Assembly (NCBI GenBank): GCA_021773135.1 | Contig: JAJFKP010000010.1 | Location: 124,001-188,000 of the forward strand | DNA length: 64,000 bases | DNA from: Woeseiaceae bacterium | Lineage (GTDB): Bacteria > Pseudomonadota > Gammaproteobacteria > Steroidobacterales > Woeseiaceae | Direction of reading: 5' to 3' | Part shown: piece by piece, positions 17,642 through 27,643 of the stretch | Layout: each line of letters begins with the position of its first letter | Numbering within the stretch: position 1 is the stretch's first letter | Position numbers and translations under genes: made by a program | The notes under the pieces: model-generated | What the model saw: only the letters and a program-made list of their open reading frames with translations | What the model was told of the DNA's origin: nothing | The model's database searches: none

Positions 17642-18396
17642 TTCAACTCAGTCCCGAAAGCAGCGATTTCAAAGATCATTTCTCCGGCCACGCCGGACAC
17701 TACAGTGCGCACCGACCCGCGTACCCGGAGGCGCTGTTCGCGTTCCTCGCAGGCTGCACGGAAGGTCGTGAATGCGCCTGGGATTGCGCAACCGGCAACG
17801 GCCAGGCAGCTCGCTCGCTCGCCAAACACTTTGACGTCGTGGTCGCCACTGACGCCAGTGCAGCGCAAATTGAGTCTGCTACGCCAGTAAACGGCGTTAG
17901 TTATCGCGTCGCGCGAGCCGAGGCTTCCACGCTGGACGCTGCCTCGGTCGATTTGATTACTGTCGCCCAGTCGCTCCACTGGTTCGATATCGATCAATTC
18001 TTTGCCGAGGCGGTCCGGGTCCTTCGCCCCGGTGGCGTACTCGCAATCTGGGCCTACGAGCATTGTCGCGTTGATGAGGCCTGTGACACGGTTGTCCGCA
18101 AGATATTCGCGGAGGTTGAATCATTCTGGCCACCCGAGCGAAAAATAGTCGAAAGCCGATACGCCGGCATCACGCTGCCGGTGCCGGAAATTCCCGCCGA
18201 GAGCTTTGCAATGACAGTCGACTGGACCGCAACGCAGATTCTCGATTACGCGCGGACCTGGTCCGCATCGCAAAGGTATATCAAGGCGACCGGATCCGAC
18301 CCGACGCGCCCTTATCAGGAGGAACTTGTCGCCGCCTGGGGCGAATCCGAGCGCACCGTTACCTGGCCATTGACACTGCTGCTCGGACGCAAGTAG
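17638..18396 (+). CDS. Class I SAM methyltransferase with non-AUG start
   Basis: The frame shows a SAM-dependent methyltransferase: a head segment DHFSGHAGHYSAHRP...YP typical of this subgroup, glycine-rich motif I (AWDCATGNGQAARSL), the acidic end of strand 2 (VATDAS), and LITVAQSLHWF as motif IV. The nearest GTG (17839) would cut away motif I. Upstream, between the in-frame stop at 17596 and 17839, there is no ATG, GTG or TTG. The best candidate is CTG at 17638, which overlaps the M48 stop as CTGA, the analogue of ATGA coupling; ATT at 17641 is an alternative. Substrate unknown. About 252 residues. Confidence 0.8.
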   Translation: MIQLSPESSDFKDHFSGHAGHYSAHRPAYPEALFAFLAGCTEGRECAWDCATGNGQAARSLAKHFDVVVATDASAAQIESATPVNGVSYRVARAEASTLDAASVDLITVAQSLHWFDIDQFFAEAVRVLRPGGVLAIWAYEHCRVDEACDTVVRKIFAEVESFWPPERKIVESRYAGITLPVPEIPAESFAMTVDWTATQILDYARTWSASQRYIKATGSDPTRPYQEELVAAWGESERTVTWPLTLLLGRK

Positions 18397-18458
18397 GCGC
18401 GCGTAGTACCCGTCCTCCGTTTCTGCGAGAATTGATGCCTGGCCTCCTGAGACCACTG

Positions 18459-19646
18459 ATGAACGTTACCTTGAATACCCGCGCCGCAGCCAAAAACACG
18501 ATATTCCTGACCCTGGCAGCGTTGGCATTATCCGGCTGCGCCGGCATGCAGGGAATATTTGCACCTGAGGGCGACGAGCAGGGCGACAAGTCGGACACGG
18601 TAATTCCGCTGGACAAGATGCCGCGACTTGAGCCCGTCAGTCGAAACTATTTCGAACTGCAGTCAGCTGACCAGGCTGTCATCGGCGAACCGCAGATTGT
18701 GTTCACTCGGGAGGAGAACACTTTTTCCGACCTGGCGCGCGAATACGGGCTTGGCTATGACGAGTTGGTGGCGGCGAATCCTGACATCGATCCCTGGTTG
18801 CCGGGGGCTGACACGCCGGTGCTGCTGCCGACGCAATACATAATTCCTGATGTGCCCCGCGAAGGCATCGTGCTGAATATTGCATCAAAACGACTGTTCT
18901 ATTTTCCGAAGACAGATGCAGGAGAGGTACAAACCGTACTTACTTACCCGATTGGCATTGGTCGCGTGGGTTGGGAAACGCCTCTGGGCAGTTCTGCTGT
19001 AATTGCCAAAGCGCGCGATCCGCAATGGTATGTGCCGCGTTCCGTGCGCCAGGAGCACGAGGAGCTCGGCGATCCATTGCCCGCAATTGTGCCGCCGGGT
19101 CCGGATAACCCGCTTGGCAAATTCGTGCTTAAACTCGACCTGCCGGGCTACCTGATTCATGGCACTAACCAGCCATATGGTGTTGGTATGCGGGTCAGCC
19201 ACGGTTGTGTGCGTTTGTATCCCGAGAACATCGAGCCGTTGTACGAGCTGGTGGGTCTCGGTGAATCCGTAAGCATTATTAATGAACCCTATTTGGCCGG
19301 AAGGCTGGACGGGGAGTGGTATTTCGAAGGTCATGAGCCGCTTCTGGACGACGAAGTGAGTGCTGAAGCGCACCTTGCAACAGTCCTCGCGTCCATGAGC
19401 TCGGAAGATGAAAAGTATCCTGTGGAGCTGGACGAAGCACTGGTGCATGCGGTCGCTGCCGAAGGCTTCGGCGTGCCGGTGCGTATTCAGCAAGGCGCGT
19501 CAGCGGAGGTGATGGCACGGGCCCGGGTGATCAGGAACACCGTGGTGCCGGATCCGGATATGCCGACGCTTGAGGAAGTGCGTGCATTACTGGACGAGCC
19601 TGTCGCCGAAGAGGAAGGTGCAGGACCAATCGCTGCCGATGAGTGA
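18459..19646 (+). CDS. L,D-transpeptidase (YkuD) lipoprotein
   Basis: About 395 residues. A signal peptide with lipobox LSGC is followed by a LysM-like segment (FTREENTFSDLAREYGLGYDE...), then a YkuD catalytic domain whose nucleophile lies in SHGCVRLYPENI, with the family His in LIHGTN. It belongs to the ErfK/YbiS group that attaches lipoproteins to peptidoglycan or makes 3-3 crosslinks. The C-terminal ~120 residues after the catalytic domain are acidic and not recognised. The start could also be ATG 18435; the one chosen gives a normal signal peptide. Its 3' end overlaps a small ORF. Confidence 0.9.
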   Translation: MNVTLNTRAAAKNTIFLTLAALALSGCAGMQGIFAPEGDEQGDKSDTVIPLDKMPRLEPVSRNYFELQSADQAVIGEPQIVFTREENTFSDLAREYGLGYDELVAANPDIDPWLPGADTPVLLPTQYIIPDVPREGIVLNIASKRLFYFPKTDAGEVQTVLTYPIGIGRVGWETPLGSSAVIAKARDPQWYVPRSVRQEHEELGDPLPAIVPPGPDNPLGKFVLKLDLPGYLIHGTNQPYGVGMRVSHGCVRLYPENIEPLYELVGLGESVSIINEPYLAGRLDGEWYFEGHEPLLDDEVSAEAHLATVLASMSSEDEKYPVELDEALVHAVAAEGFGVPVRIQQGASAEVMARARVIRNTVVPDPDMPTLEEVRALLDEPVAEEEGAGPIAADE

Positions 19647-19773
19647 GTGGCTCGACATCATGCTGAGCGAGATCACGCGCAAACGGGTTGAAGAACAGGC
19701 AGCGAAGGAAGAGGCTGAGCGCAGGTCGGACTCTGCCGCAAAAGACAATCCGCCGGCCGCAGAGCCACACTAA
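19639..19773 (+). CDS. Small charged protein, 44 residues
   Basis: The ATG at 19639 overlaps the last codons of the L,D-transpeptidase gene by 8 bases. The 44-residue product begins MSEWLDIMLSEITRKR and continues as a Glu/Lys/Arg/Ala-rich helix that would be soluble. Position and overlap suggest translational coupling. Short proteins with a similar start occur in other gammaproteobacteria as hypotheticals, as far as I recall; no function is known. It overlaps the PLP-enzyme gene tail to tail by four bases. Confidence 0.6.
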   Translation: MSEWLDIMLSEITRKRVEEQAAKEEAERRSDSAAKDNPPAAEPH

Positions 19774-20837
19774 CCCGAAAAGTATTGCAGGAATTCCCTC
19801 GGCAAGCTGCCGGCATCCACGGGGCGGTCAGTTGGCACATCCAGTGGTGTCGCGTTGTAGGTGTGCCAATACAGCAGATTGAGCTTGCGTGTTTCCGGCG
19901 ACTGCAGGTCCGCCAGCGCTGCGGCCAGCGTCTTACCGGTATAGGTTGTTTCCAGCGCCAGCGCCAGTTGTTCCTGGCCGAAATGAACTGCTGCGTCGCT
20001 GGCGACCGTCGCGTGCGCATAGCCGGTGCCAAAGAATTCATCTCTTAATCGAATATTCGTTCTTGCGGCAAGGTCGGTTGGTACGCTCCGGTCGAGCGCG
20101 GACATCATCGCGGCAGTCTTGTAGGTCAGCGCGCGCATCGACCCAAGGTTCGTGATCGACGTATGGGAAACGCGCACAGCGTTAACCTCCGTGTCGATGC
20201 CGCCGATTGCCAGACCGAGCGCGAGGCCAACAGCGGTGCCCATCGTACCGGTACCAACATAGAGCCTGTCGGGCGACGGAATCTCGCCGCGCTTGATTTG
20301 CTCGGTCAGTTCAAGCCCTGCCGCCACGAAACCGATGGTGCCCAACCAGGATGAGCCGCCCATAGGAATCACCCAGGTGTGCCGACCCCACAGTGCGTTA
20401 CGCAGAAGCGCTATCCGCTCGCGATACGAACCGCCGTAACAGAGCAGCTCAGTGCCATTCTCGAGATGCGCATTGAGCGTCTTGCCAATTGACGGCGTTT
20501 TGGCCTGGTGCGAGAGAAAGCAGGTGCACTCGAAACCCGCTTCCTTGGCGTACAGTGCAGTCGCCAGCGCATGGTTAGATCCAACGGCGCCGAACGTAGC
20601 GATGCGCAGTCGATGCCGCTCCGCTGCGCGCGGCAAAATGTATTCGAGTTTTCTGACCTTATTGCCGCCATACAGCGAGCCGGTCTGACTGTCGTACTTG
20701 ATTGACAATCTGTGCTCGGTATTGCCCACATAGACTTTGCGAGATTTTACCGGCGTAGGCAGCGACGCCAGGCTCATTCTCGGCAATTGGTTACCGAGAT
20801 CAGGAAAGCGATTTTTTAAATAGTCGCAGGTCGACAT
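19770..20837 (-). CDS. PLP-dependent D-cysteine desulfhydrase/ACC deaminase family
   Basis: A 355-residue fold-type II PLP enzyme. The PLP lysine is K60 in YGGNKVRKLEY and the phosphate/carboxylate-binding loop is GAVGSNHALATA, with a glycine-rich GTGTMGTAVGLALG later. These match the D-cysteine desulfhydrase/1-aminocyclopropane-1-carboxylate deaminase family; the two activities cannot be separated from sequence alone. Cytoplasmic. It is divergent from the sheath-like gene across a 109-base region containing an inverted repeat. Confidence 0.85.
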   Translation of the reverse strand: MSTCDYLKNRFPDLGNQLPRMSLASLPTPVKSRKVYVGNTEHRLSIKYDSQTGSLYGGNKVRKLEYILPRAAERHRLRIATFGAVGSNHALATALYAKEAGFECTCFLSHQAKTPSIGKTLNAHLENGTELLCYGGSYRERIALLRNALWGRHTWVIPMGGSSWLGTIGFVAAGLELTEQIKRGEIPSPDRLYVGTGTMGTAVGLALGLAIGGIDTEVNAVRVSHTSITNLGSMRALTYKTAAMMSALDRSVPTDLAARTNIRLRDEFFGTGYAHATVASDAAVHFGQEQLALALETTYTGKTLAAALADLQSPETRKLNLLYWHTYNATPLDVPTDRPVDAGSLPREFLQYFSG

Positions 20838-20847
20838 GTGACGCTAC

Positions 20848-20864
20848 TGTCAAGAATTCTGACA
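20848..20864. promoter_or_regulatory. Inverted repeat between divergent genes
   Basis: TGTCAAGAATTCTGACA has 5-bp arms TGTCA/TGACA around AGAATTC. It lies in the divergent region between the PLP-enzyme gene and the sheath-like gene, where a regulator site would be expected. No clear -35/-10 pair accompanies it. Confidence 0.3.
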
Positions 20865-20946
20865 ACGATAGCATCTTAACTCGCGAATCTTTAGAATGCG
20901 TCCACGTTGTCTGCTCAGGCAGCGTTACGTTAACGGAGTATCGAGC

Positions 20947-22479
20947 TTGTCTGATACTGGAGACCGGGGAATTACGGTCACCGAAATTGCGGCGATGGAT
21001 CAGCCCATCGACGCGTCGCATGAAACCACGGCTGCTTTTGTAGGACGTGCGCTTCGCGGCCCCCTCGATACACCGCTCCTCATTAGCAGTTTTACCGAGT
21101 TTCGTCGTCGCTTCGGCGGAGAATGGTCCGGCAGCCAGCTGAGTTCTGCGGTCGAGCAGTTTTTCGATCACGGTGGCAAGCAGGCCTATATTGTCAGAGT
21201 TGCCAACAATGCACGCGGCGCGATGCTTTGCCTCCCGGCCTCACACGGGGTGCTTGTCTTAAAGACCATGGATCCGGGGTCGACGGAATTTGTCAGGGCA
21301 GCAGTCGACTACGACGGTATTGACGAAAAGAATCAAGAACGATTCAATTTGGTTCTGCAGCGTCTTGCACCGGATAGCGGCCTGATTCTTGATCAGGAGA
21401 TTTACCGAAATTTAACCTGCGGCAGGAACAAAGAGGGCAGCATAGAAGATGCGCTCCTTGGTTCGTCGCTGGTGCGGGTGGAAGAACCGCTGCCGCCGCA
21501 CCGTCCGAAGCAAACTGATGCGGATTACATCGATCCGGCCCAGTCCGGAACCGACGGACTGACGCTTTCGGATTACGATCTGATCGGTTCCGCCAGTCGC
21601 GGCAGTGGCATATTCGCTTTAAACCAGGCCGAACATTTCGATCTGCTGTATTTGCCGCCGCCGGAAATCGGGAAAGTGCCGGGTCCAGCAGCGGTTTTGG
21701 CAGCGGAACTCTACTGCCGCAAGCGGGGTGCCATGTTGATTCTCGATCCCCCTGACAGCTGGAAAAATGCGCATGACGCGATCCACGGCGTGCGGGATGG
21801 AGGCTACGCAAATTCTGACGTCATTTCATATTTTCCACGCATGTACTACCGCAAGGATGACGGTTCACCGCCGGCAACCGTCGGAGGCGCGATTGCCGGA
21901 TTACTGTGCAAGCTCGATCGAACACGTGGCCCGTGGGAATACCTGGATCAGCGTGGCTTTACACTCAGCAGGAAGCTGGTGCCCGCGATCGACATCAGCA
22001 GCGACGATGCCCATTTGCTGGTTAAAGAAGGTCTGAACGTCATCGCAGGAAATGTTCCCGGGCACGCAATGTTCTGCGGTTCGGTGACGCTGGCGCATGG
22101 CACCCAGGTGGGCGACGAGTTTGCAAGCATGACGACGCGCAGATTATGCCTGGCAATAACGAACGCGATCGACCGGGCGACACGCTGGGCTGTGTTTGAG
22201 CCCAATGCCTTGTCAGTGGCTGAACGGGTCGTGAACCAGGTACACGCTTACATGTGTTCGTTATCGGATGCAGGTGCCTTCACGGATAGTCATTTCATGG
22301 TGCAGTGTGATACCGGCGCGCGTCACGAACCCATTGACCCCGATCGCGGCATTACGATACTGCTTGCGTTTCACCCCAGCGGATCTGCCGAATCTGTGTC
22401 GCTTACTTTGCATCAATCCGTTTCCGGCTGCCGCGTGTCGAAAACGGCATTTGCTCCCGTCCGGGCGGAAGTTGCCTGA
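20947..22479 (+). CDS. Contractile tail sheath-like protein, orphan
   Basis: About 510 residues. The N-terminus resembles tail sheath proteins: GITVTEIAAMDQPIDA... followed by TTAAFVGRALRGPLDTPLLISSFTEFRRRFGG matches the sheath pattern 'P-G-V-Y-V-E-E ... TAAFVG ... GP...P...V-S...F...FGG'. The C-terminal part (WRWAVFEPN-type: RATRWAVFEPNALSVAERVVNQVHAYM) matches the sheath C-terminal domain. The start is placed at TTG 20947, 8 bases after ACGGAG; ATG 20896 is the alternative. No tube, baseplate, spike, ATPase or lysis gene is nearby, so it is not part of an intact phage tail, T6SS or eCIS here. Role unknown. Confidence 0.8.
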   Translation: MSDTGDRGITVTEIAAMDQPIDASHETTAAFVGRALRGPLDTPLLISSFTEFRRRFGGEWSGSQLSSAVEQFFDHGGKQAYIVRVANNARGAMLCLPASHGVLVLKTMDPGSTEFVRAAVDYDGIDEKNQERFNLVLQRLAPDSGLILDQEIYRNLTCGRNKEGSIEDALLGSSLVRVEEPLPPHRPKQTDADYIDPAQSGTDGLTLSDYDLIGSASRGSGIFALNQAEHFDLLYLPPPEIGKVPGPAAVLAAELYCRKRGAMLILDPPDSWKNAHDAIHGVRDGGYANSDVISYFPRMYYRKDDGSPPATVGGAIAGLLCKLDRTRGPWEYLDQRGFTLSRKLVPAIDISSDDAHLLVKEGLNVIAGNVPGHAMFCGSVTLAHGTQVGDEFASMTTRRLCLAITNAIDRATRWAVFEPNALSVAERVVNQVHAYMCSLSDAGAFTDSHFMVQCDTGARHEPIDPDRGITILLAFHPSGSAESVSLTLHQSVSGCRVSKTAFAPVRAEVA

Positions 22480-22508
22480 GGGTACTCAATAATGTCGCGG
22501 GAACAGTG

Positions 22509-25500
22509 TCAGCTGCGATCGACATTTAATTCAGGCTGACCGAAGCCGCCGCCACCCGGCGTTTCAATGACGAACGTGTCACCTTTCTGCATGCGTACAG
22601 TTGCGGTGCCCGAGAGTTCTTCAACGCTGCCGTCCGCCCGCTCAATCCAGTTGGCGCCTGTTTTCGCGTTGCCGCCGCCGGCGAGACCAAAAGGGGCCAC
22701 TCGACGGTGGTTCGACAGGATGGCGACTTCGACGGGTTCAAGGAAACGCACCCTGCGAACGGTACCATTGCCGCCGCGCCACTTGCCGACCCCGCCCGAG
22801 TTGGGCCGAATTGCAAACGATTCGACGATGACGGGAAACGACTGCTCGAAGACCTCCACATCGGTCATGCGTGAATTAGTCATATGTGTATGCACGGCAT
22901 CGGCACCGTCAAAACCGGGACCGGCGCCAGCACCGCCACATATTGTTTCGTAGTACTGCACGCTGGCATTGCCAAACGTGAAATTATTCATCGTTCCCTG
23001 CGAGGCGGCGAGGGCGCCAAGCGCGCCGTAGAGGCAGTCCGTTACGCACTGCGACGTCTCCACGTTGCCGGCGACGACGGCGGCCGGGTAGGACGGACTT
23101 AACAGGCTGCCCTTCGGTATGCGTATATCAAGTGGTTCCAGGCAGCCTTCATTCATCGGGATGTTTTCGCGAATCAGGCTGCGGAAGACGTACAGCACTG
23201 CCGCCCGGGTGACCGCTTCGGGCGCATTGAAATTGGAGGCTGACTGCCCCGATGTGCCTGCAAAATCGATCGTTGCCTGACTCAGTTCCTCATCGACATC
23301 GATGCTGGCACAAATGACTTCGCCTGAATCAAGCTCGTACTCGAAGCTGCCGTTCTGCAGCGAATCCAGCAGTCTGCGCACACTGGTTGCCGCATTTTCG
23401 CGCACGAACTTGAGGTAGGACTGCACCGTCTGCATGCCGTAACGGTCAATCGCTTTTTCGAGTTGCCGAATCCCCTGCTGGTTGGCGGCAAGCTGCGCTT
23501 TCAGGTCAGCAATATTCTGCTGCGGATTCCGCGATGGATACTTCGCACCAGCGAGCTGCGCCCTGGTTTCATCCAGCTGGAATAACCCCTCGCGCACGAG
23601 CTTGAAGTTGTCGATCAGTACGCCTTCTTCATCGATGTGATGACTGGCGGAGGGCATCGACCCCGGCGTTATGCCGCCAATGTCCGCGTGATGCGCGCGT
23701 GATGCCAGGTAGAACTCTGGCCTGTCGGACCCGGCGTACCATGGGGTTACAACGGTGATGTCAGGTAGATGTGTACCGCCGTTGTACGGCGAATTCAGCA
23801 TGATCGCGTCGCCAGGTTTCAGGTCAGGTCCGCTGGCAGCGATTACGCTGCGAACGCTTTCGCCCATCGAGCCTAGGTGCACAGGCATATGCGGAGCATT
23901 CGACACCAATCGTCCGTCCGCATCGAACAGCGCACAGGAAAAGTCCAGTCGTTCGCGAATATTCACCGAGATCGCCGTGTTCTGCAGCACCACGCCCATC
24001 TGTTCCGCAATGTGCATGAACAGTCGATTAAATACCTCGAGTCGGATCGGGTCAGGTGCAGATTCATCTGCCGTTACCTGCATCGCCATGCCTCGTTCTT
24101 TGCTTAGCAACAGGTGGCCGACCTCGTTAACCGTAACCGTCCAGCCGGCATCCACGACCGTGGTGCCGTTAGGTTCAGCGATAATTGCCGGACCGACAAC
24201 GGTTGCGCCGGCGCCGAGGTTTTCACGCTGGTACACAGGCACGTCGCTCCACGCACCGTCTGTCCACATCCTGCTGCTGCCAGCGGGTTCGACCTGTGAC
24301 GCAGGCGCAATCGGCAGATCAGAGAATGCCTGCTCGATGCCAGTGCCGTCGACACGAGCAATGGCAATAATCAACTGCTCCGCGTCAGGTTCCGCGCCAA
24401 ACCGGCTGCGGTAAGTCGAGGCAAACGAATCAACCATTGCATCGGCTACTCCAAAGCCAACATCCAGAATAGTGTCCGAACCCCTGATGCGTAACCCTAA
24501 GCTAATGCTGAACTCGCGGTTCGAAGCAGGAACACGCTGTTCCGCCAGAGACTTGTTGCATTCATCCTGCAGCCGTTCGACTTCTGGGCGAAGATCTGCC
24601 AGCGCCTTGTCACAGAAATCGACGTCAATGGATTGCTGGCGTTCGACGCGAATATGCGACAAGCCCATGCCATAAGCTGACAGGACGCCGGCCAGTGGGT
24701 GCACCCAGACCTGGCTTATATCGAGAACTTCGGCAACCCGGCAAGCGTGCTGCCCGCCGGCGCCGCCGAAGCAGCACAGTACGAAGTCACGCACGTCTTC
24801 GCCACGCTCAATCGTGATTTTGCGAATGGCATTGGCCATGCTCTCTACTGCGATCGTCAGGAATCCCTCTGCAACTTCTTCCGGAATCACTGCGTCAACT
24901 TCTCCTGCGAGGGCCGCGAACCGCTGGCGGACAACGTCGGTATCCAGCGGCTGATCAGCATGTTCTCCAAAAACAGATGGAAAGCACTCGACCGGAATTC
25001 GTCCGAGCAGCACGTTCGCATCAGTGACTGTCAGCGGTCCGTTGCGTCGATAACAAGCGGGTCCTGGATTTGCGCCCGCTGATCCGGGCCCAACCTGGAA
25101 GCGCTCGTCCCGGTAGTCGAGAATAGAACCGCCGCCGGCCGCAATGGTGTGGATTTTCATCATCGGTGCACGCAGGCGGACTCCGGCAACTTCCGAGTCA
25201 TTGCTGCGCTCGTAGACACCGCTCCAGGCGGAAACGTCCGTCGACGTGCCGCCCATGTCGAAGCCGATGAGTTTCTGGAAGCCCGCCTTTGATGCCGTTT
25301 CGACCATGCCAACAACGCCCGCCGCCGGCCCGGATAGCACGCTGTTCTTGCCGCGAAAATTATCGGCCAGGGTAAGGCCGCCATTGCTTTGCATAAAAAG
25401 CAGGCGTTCAGGTGTGGCTAAATCTGCCAGTTCCGACTGCAGCCCGGATATGTAATTGTTGAGCACTGGCGTAAGGTAGGCGTCCGCGAGCGTCGTTTCA

Positions 25501-26099
25501 CCGCGGCTGACGAATTTGACCAGCGATTCGACATCGTGCGAGACGGATACCTGGTCAAAGCCGAGTGTCGTTGCGATTTCTGCAATTGCGCTTTCGTGAG
25601 CCGGATATCGATAGCCGTGTACGAGACAGATGGCAACAGCGCGCAGTCCGGCATCCCGGCACCGCTGCAGAGAGCGACGAATGTGCGCATCATCCAGCTC
25701 GCACAATACGGTTCCCTGCGCATCGATTCGCTCCCGCGCTTCGATGACCCGGTCATAGACAGGTTCCGGCTTGCGAATATGCAGCGCAAAAATATCGGGG
25801 CGATTCTGATATCCAATGGCAAGTGCGTCTCTAAAACCAGGCGTTACGACCAGCACCGTAGGCGTGCCGGCCCGTTCCAAAAGTGCATTGGTCGCGACCG
25901 TCGTTCCCATTTTGACGGCTTCTATGACATCCGTTCCGGCAATAAACCGCCGAATGCCTTCAGCAGCGGCGTCTTTGTAGTGTTCCGGATTGTCCGAGAG
26001 CAGTTTCGCGGTCTGCAGGCTGCCGTCCGGACAGAGTGCGACGACGTCGGTAAAAGTGCCTCCGCGATCAATCCAGAATTGCCAACTTTTCTTTCTCAC
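22509..26099 (-). CDS. Hydantoinase/5-oxoprolinase, fused HyuA and HyuB domains
   Basis: About 1196 residues. The N-terminal half is HyuA-like (ASKHA ATPase fold; [14 protein letters not shown] at the start, [13 protein letters not shown] and [12 protein letters not shown] further on), and the C-terminal half, from about residue 690, is HyuB-like ([17 protein letters not shown]..., [15 protein letters not shown]). Fused forms include ATP-dependent 5-oxoprolinases, which open pyroglutamate to glutamate; hydantoin or other cyclic amides are possible. I start it at GTG 26099, which gives the family N-terminus; ATG 26153 is also open. Divergent from the ureohydrolase operon and convergent with the sheath-like gene. 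Confidence 0.9.
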   Translation of the reverse strand: MRKKSWQFWIDRGGTFTDVVALCPDGSLQTAKLLSDNPEHYKDAAAEGIRRFIAGTDVIEAVKMGTTVATNALLERAGTPTVLVVTPGFRDALAIGYQNRPDIFALHIRKPEPVYDRVIEARERIDAQGTVLCELDDAHIRRSLQRCRDAGLRAVAICLVHGYRYPAHESAIAEIATTLGFDQVSVSHDVESLVKFVSRGETTLADAYLTPVLNNYISGLQSELADLATPERLLFMQSNGGLTLADNFRGKNSVLSGPAAGVVGMVETASKAGFQKLIGFDMGGTSTDVSAWSGVYERSNDSEVAGVRLRAPMMKIHTIAAGGGSILDYRDERFQVGPGSAGANPGPACYRRNGPLTVTDANVLLGRIPVECFPSVFGEHADQPLDTDVVRQRFAALAGEVDAVIPEEVAEGFLTIAVESMANAIRKITIERGEDVRDFVLCCFGGAGGQHACRVAEVLDISQVWVHPLAGVLSAYGMGLSHIRVERQQSIDVDFCDKALADLRPEVERLQDECNKSLAEQRVPASNREFSISLGLRIRGSDTILDVGFGVADAMVDSFASTYRSRFGAEPDAEQLIIAIARVDGTGIEQAFSDLPIAPASQVEPAGSSRMWTDGAWSDVPVYQRENLGAGATVVGPAIIAEPNGTTVVDAGWTVTVNEVGHLLLSKERGMAMQVTADESAPDPIRLEVFNRLFMHIAEQMGVVLQNTAISVNIRERLDFSCALFDADGRLVSNAPHMPVHLGSMGESVRSVIAASGPDLKPGDAIMLNSPYNGGTHLPDITVVTPWYAGSDRPEFYLASRAHHADIGGITPGSMPSASHHIDEEGVLIDNFKLVREGLFQLDETRAQLAGAKYPSRNPQQNIADLKAQLAANQQGIRQLEKAIDRYGMQTVQSYLKFVRENAATSVRRLLDSLQNGSFEYELDSGEVICASIDVDEELSQATIDFAGTSGQSASNFNAPEAVTRAAVLYVFRSLIRENIPMNEGCLEPLDIRIPKGSLLSPSYPAAVVAGNVETSQCVTDCLYGALGALAASQGTMNNFTFGNASVQYYETICGGAGAGPGFDGADAVHTHMTNSRMTDVEVFEQSFPVIVESFAIRPNSGGVGKWRGGNGTVRRVRFLEPVEVAILSNHRRVAPFGLAGGGNAKTGANWIERADGSVEELSGTATVRMQKGDTFVIETPGGGGFGQPELNVDRS

Positions 26100-26203
26100 G
26101 GCAACGAAGGTAACGGAAAAATCGCCGATAAACACGCCAATCCCGGTTATCATTCCTGCTCACTGGTCAGTGTGTCGCGCGATGTTTTTCGGGGAAGCTA
26201 CAA

Positions 26204-27643
26204 ATGACGCTTGCATATCGATTTAAAGTCTTGCCGCTGGTTGTGATTGCAGCGCTTCTACTGACAGGCTCGCGAACGTTTGCGCAGGAGGAAGACTTCG
26301 AGCCGGTTGATCTTCCCGAAAGCCTGGCCGAGAAAGTCGCAAGCCTGGATCAGGACAAAGTCGATTTCATGCGTGGGCCGCGTATTTTTCAGTTCGCGGG
26401 CTCACACCAGCGGTTGTTTGAGCGCTTCAGGAACAAAACGACGGCCGAAATCGAGGGCTATATCGACGCGATGATTCGCGTCCAGGAATTAAACGCGTTC
26501 AATCCCGAGACGGATATGGCGGCGATCCCGTTGAATACCGAAGATCGCGGTTTCAACGGCTGGAAAACGCTGCGCCCAACGGAATTCGATACGCCGCGGG
26601 ATGCCGGACCCATCAATGTTAATCGCTATCTGCGGGCAGGACCGAAGAACGGTATTCCCACGTTTTTCAATATGCCGATCGCAATGACACCCGAGGATCT
26701 CGTTGCCGGTGATGTTGACGTCGCCATCATGGGCGTCGGTCTCGACACCGGCACTGGCTACCGCGGCGCCGCGTACGGACCCCGCGCACTGCGTACTGGG
26801 ACGGTTTATGGCGGCACCGGCATGTCCAATTTGCCACACATGCACACGATGGTTTCCGCATTTAACGAGCTGACGGTCGTTGATTATGGTGATGTCAACG
26901 TTGATCAATTAAGCCTGGAGCGCAGTCTCGAGCACATTCGCACGATGGTGCGCGAGGTCGCCGCGGCGGGTTCGATTCCGATGATTGTTGGCGGTGACCA
27001 TTCTCTGATGTACCCCGACGTCGCCGGTATTGTCGATGTCTACGGCGTGGGCAACGTCGGCGTCATTCACTTCGATGCGCACTATGACGCCGGCGACAGC
27101 GGCTCACATCTGTTGTCGCACGGACAGCCCGTGCGGCGATTGTTTAACGAGGGTCTCGTGCCAGGCAAAAACTTTATCCAGGTCGGCCTGCGGGGCTCCT
27201 GGCCGGGCCGCTCAGGTTTCGAGTGGATGCAGCAAGAGGGTTTGCGCTATCACCCGATGGCCGAGATTGAGAAGAACGGCTGGGATGCGGTGAAAGACCG
27301 AGTGTTCAGTGAGGCCCTCGAAGACGGACCGGAACATATCTTTATCTCTTTTGATATCGACGTACTGGACCCTGCCTACATGCCAGGTACTGGAACGCCG
27401 GAACCGGGCGGGCTGACGACCCGTGAGGCGTTTCCGATCGTTCGCGGCCTGTGTGCATCGAAGCACATAGTCGGGTTTGAGCTGGTGGAGCTAAATCCGC
27501 TGGTCGACCCGGGTTATACCACCGCGCAGAATTCAAACCGGATCCTGTATGAGTGCCTGACCGGCATTGCGATGCGCAAACTGGGCATTTCCGACCCGAA
27601 TTACCTGAGTCCACTCACTACCGAACATGGTCACGACGAATGA
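26204..27643 (+). CDS. Exported ureohydrolase (agmatinase/arginase family)
   Basis: 479 residues, much longer than the ~300 usual for the family. It has a Sec signal peptide (LVVIAALLLTGSRTFAQ), an unrecognised ~130-residue N-terminal region and a ureohydrolase domain with all manganese ligands: GGDHS (263-267, His266), DAHYD (291-295) and SFDIDVLDP with Asp384 and Asp386. Family members hydrolyse guanidino compounds (arginine, agmatine, guanidinobutyrate, guanidine) to urea. Periplasmic location is unusual. It is first in an operon with the P1 peptidase and the symporter. Confidence 0.88.
   Translation: MTLAYRFKVLPLVVIAALLLTGSRTFAQEEDFEPVDLPESLAEKVASLDQDKVDFMRGPRIFQFAGSHQRLFERFRNKTTAEIEGYIDAMIRVQELNAFNPETDMAAIPLNTEDRGFNGWKTLRPTEFDTPRDAGPINVNRYLRAGPKNGIPTFFNMPIAMTPEDLVAGDVDVAIMGVGLDTGTGYRGAAYGPRALRTGTVYGGTGMSNLPHMHTMVSAFNELTVVDYGDVNVDQLSLERSLEHIRTMVREVAAAGSIPMIVGGDHSLMYPDVAGIVDVYGVGNVGVIHFDAHYDAGDSGSHLLSHGQPVRRLFNEGLVPGKNFIQVGLRGSWPGRSGFEWMQQEGLRYHPMAEIEKNGWDAVKDRVFSEALEDGPEHIFISFDIDVLDPAYMPGTGTPEPGGLTTREAFPIVRGLCASKHIVGFELVELNPLVDPGYTTAQNSNRILYECLTGIAMRKLGISDPNYLSPLTTEHGHDE

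Noticed and set aside
18885-19493. 202-residue frame antisense to the L,D-transpeptidase
   Set aside because: The plus strand encodes intact YkuD motifs here.
20896-22479. Prophage or T6SS remnant
   Set aside because: A single sheath-like gene with no other phage, T6SS or integration feature around it.
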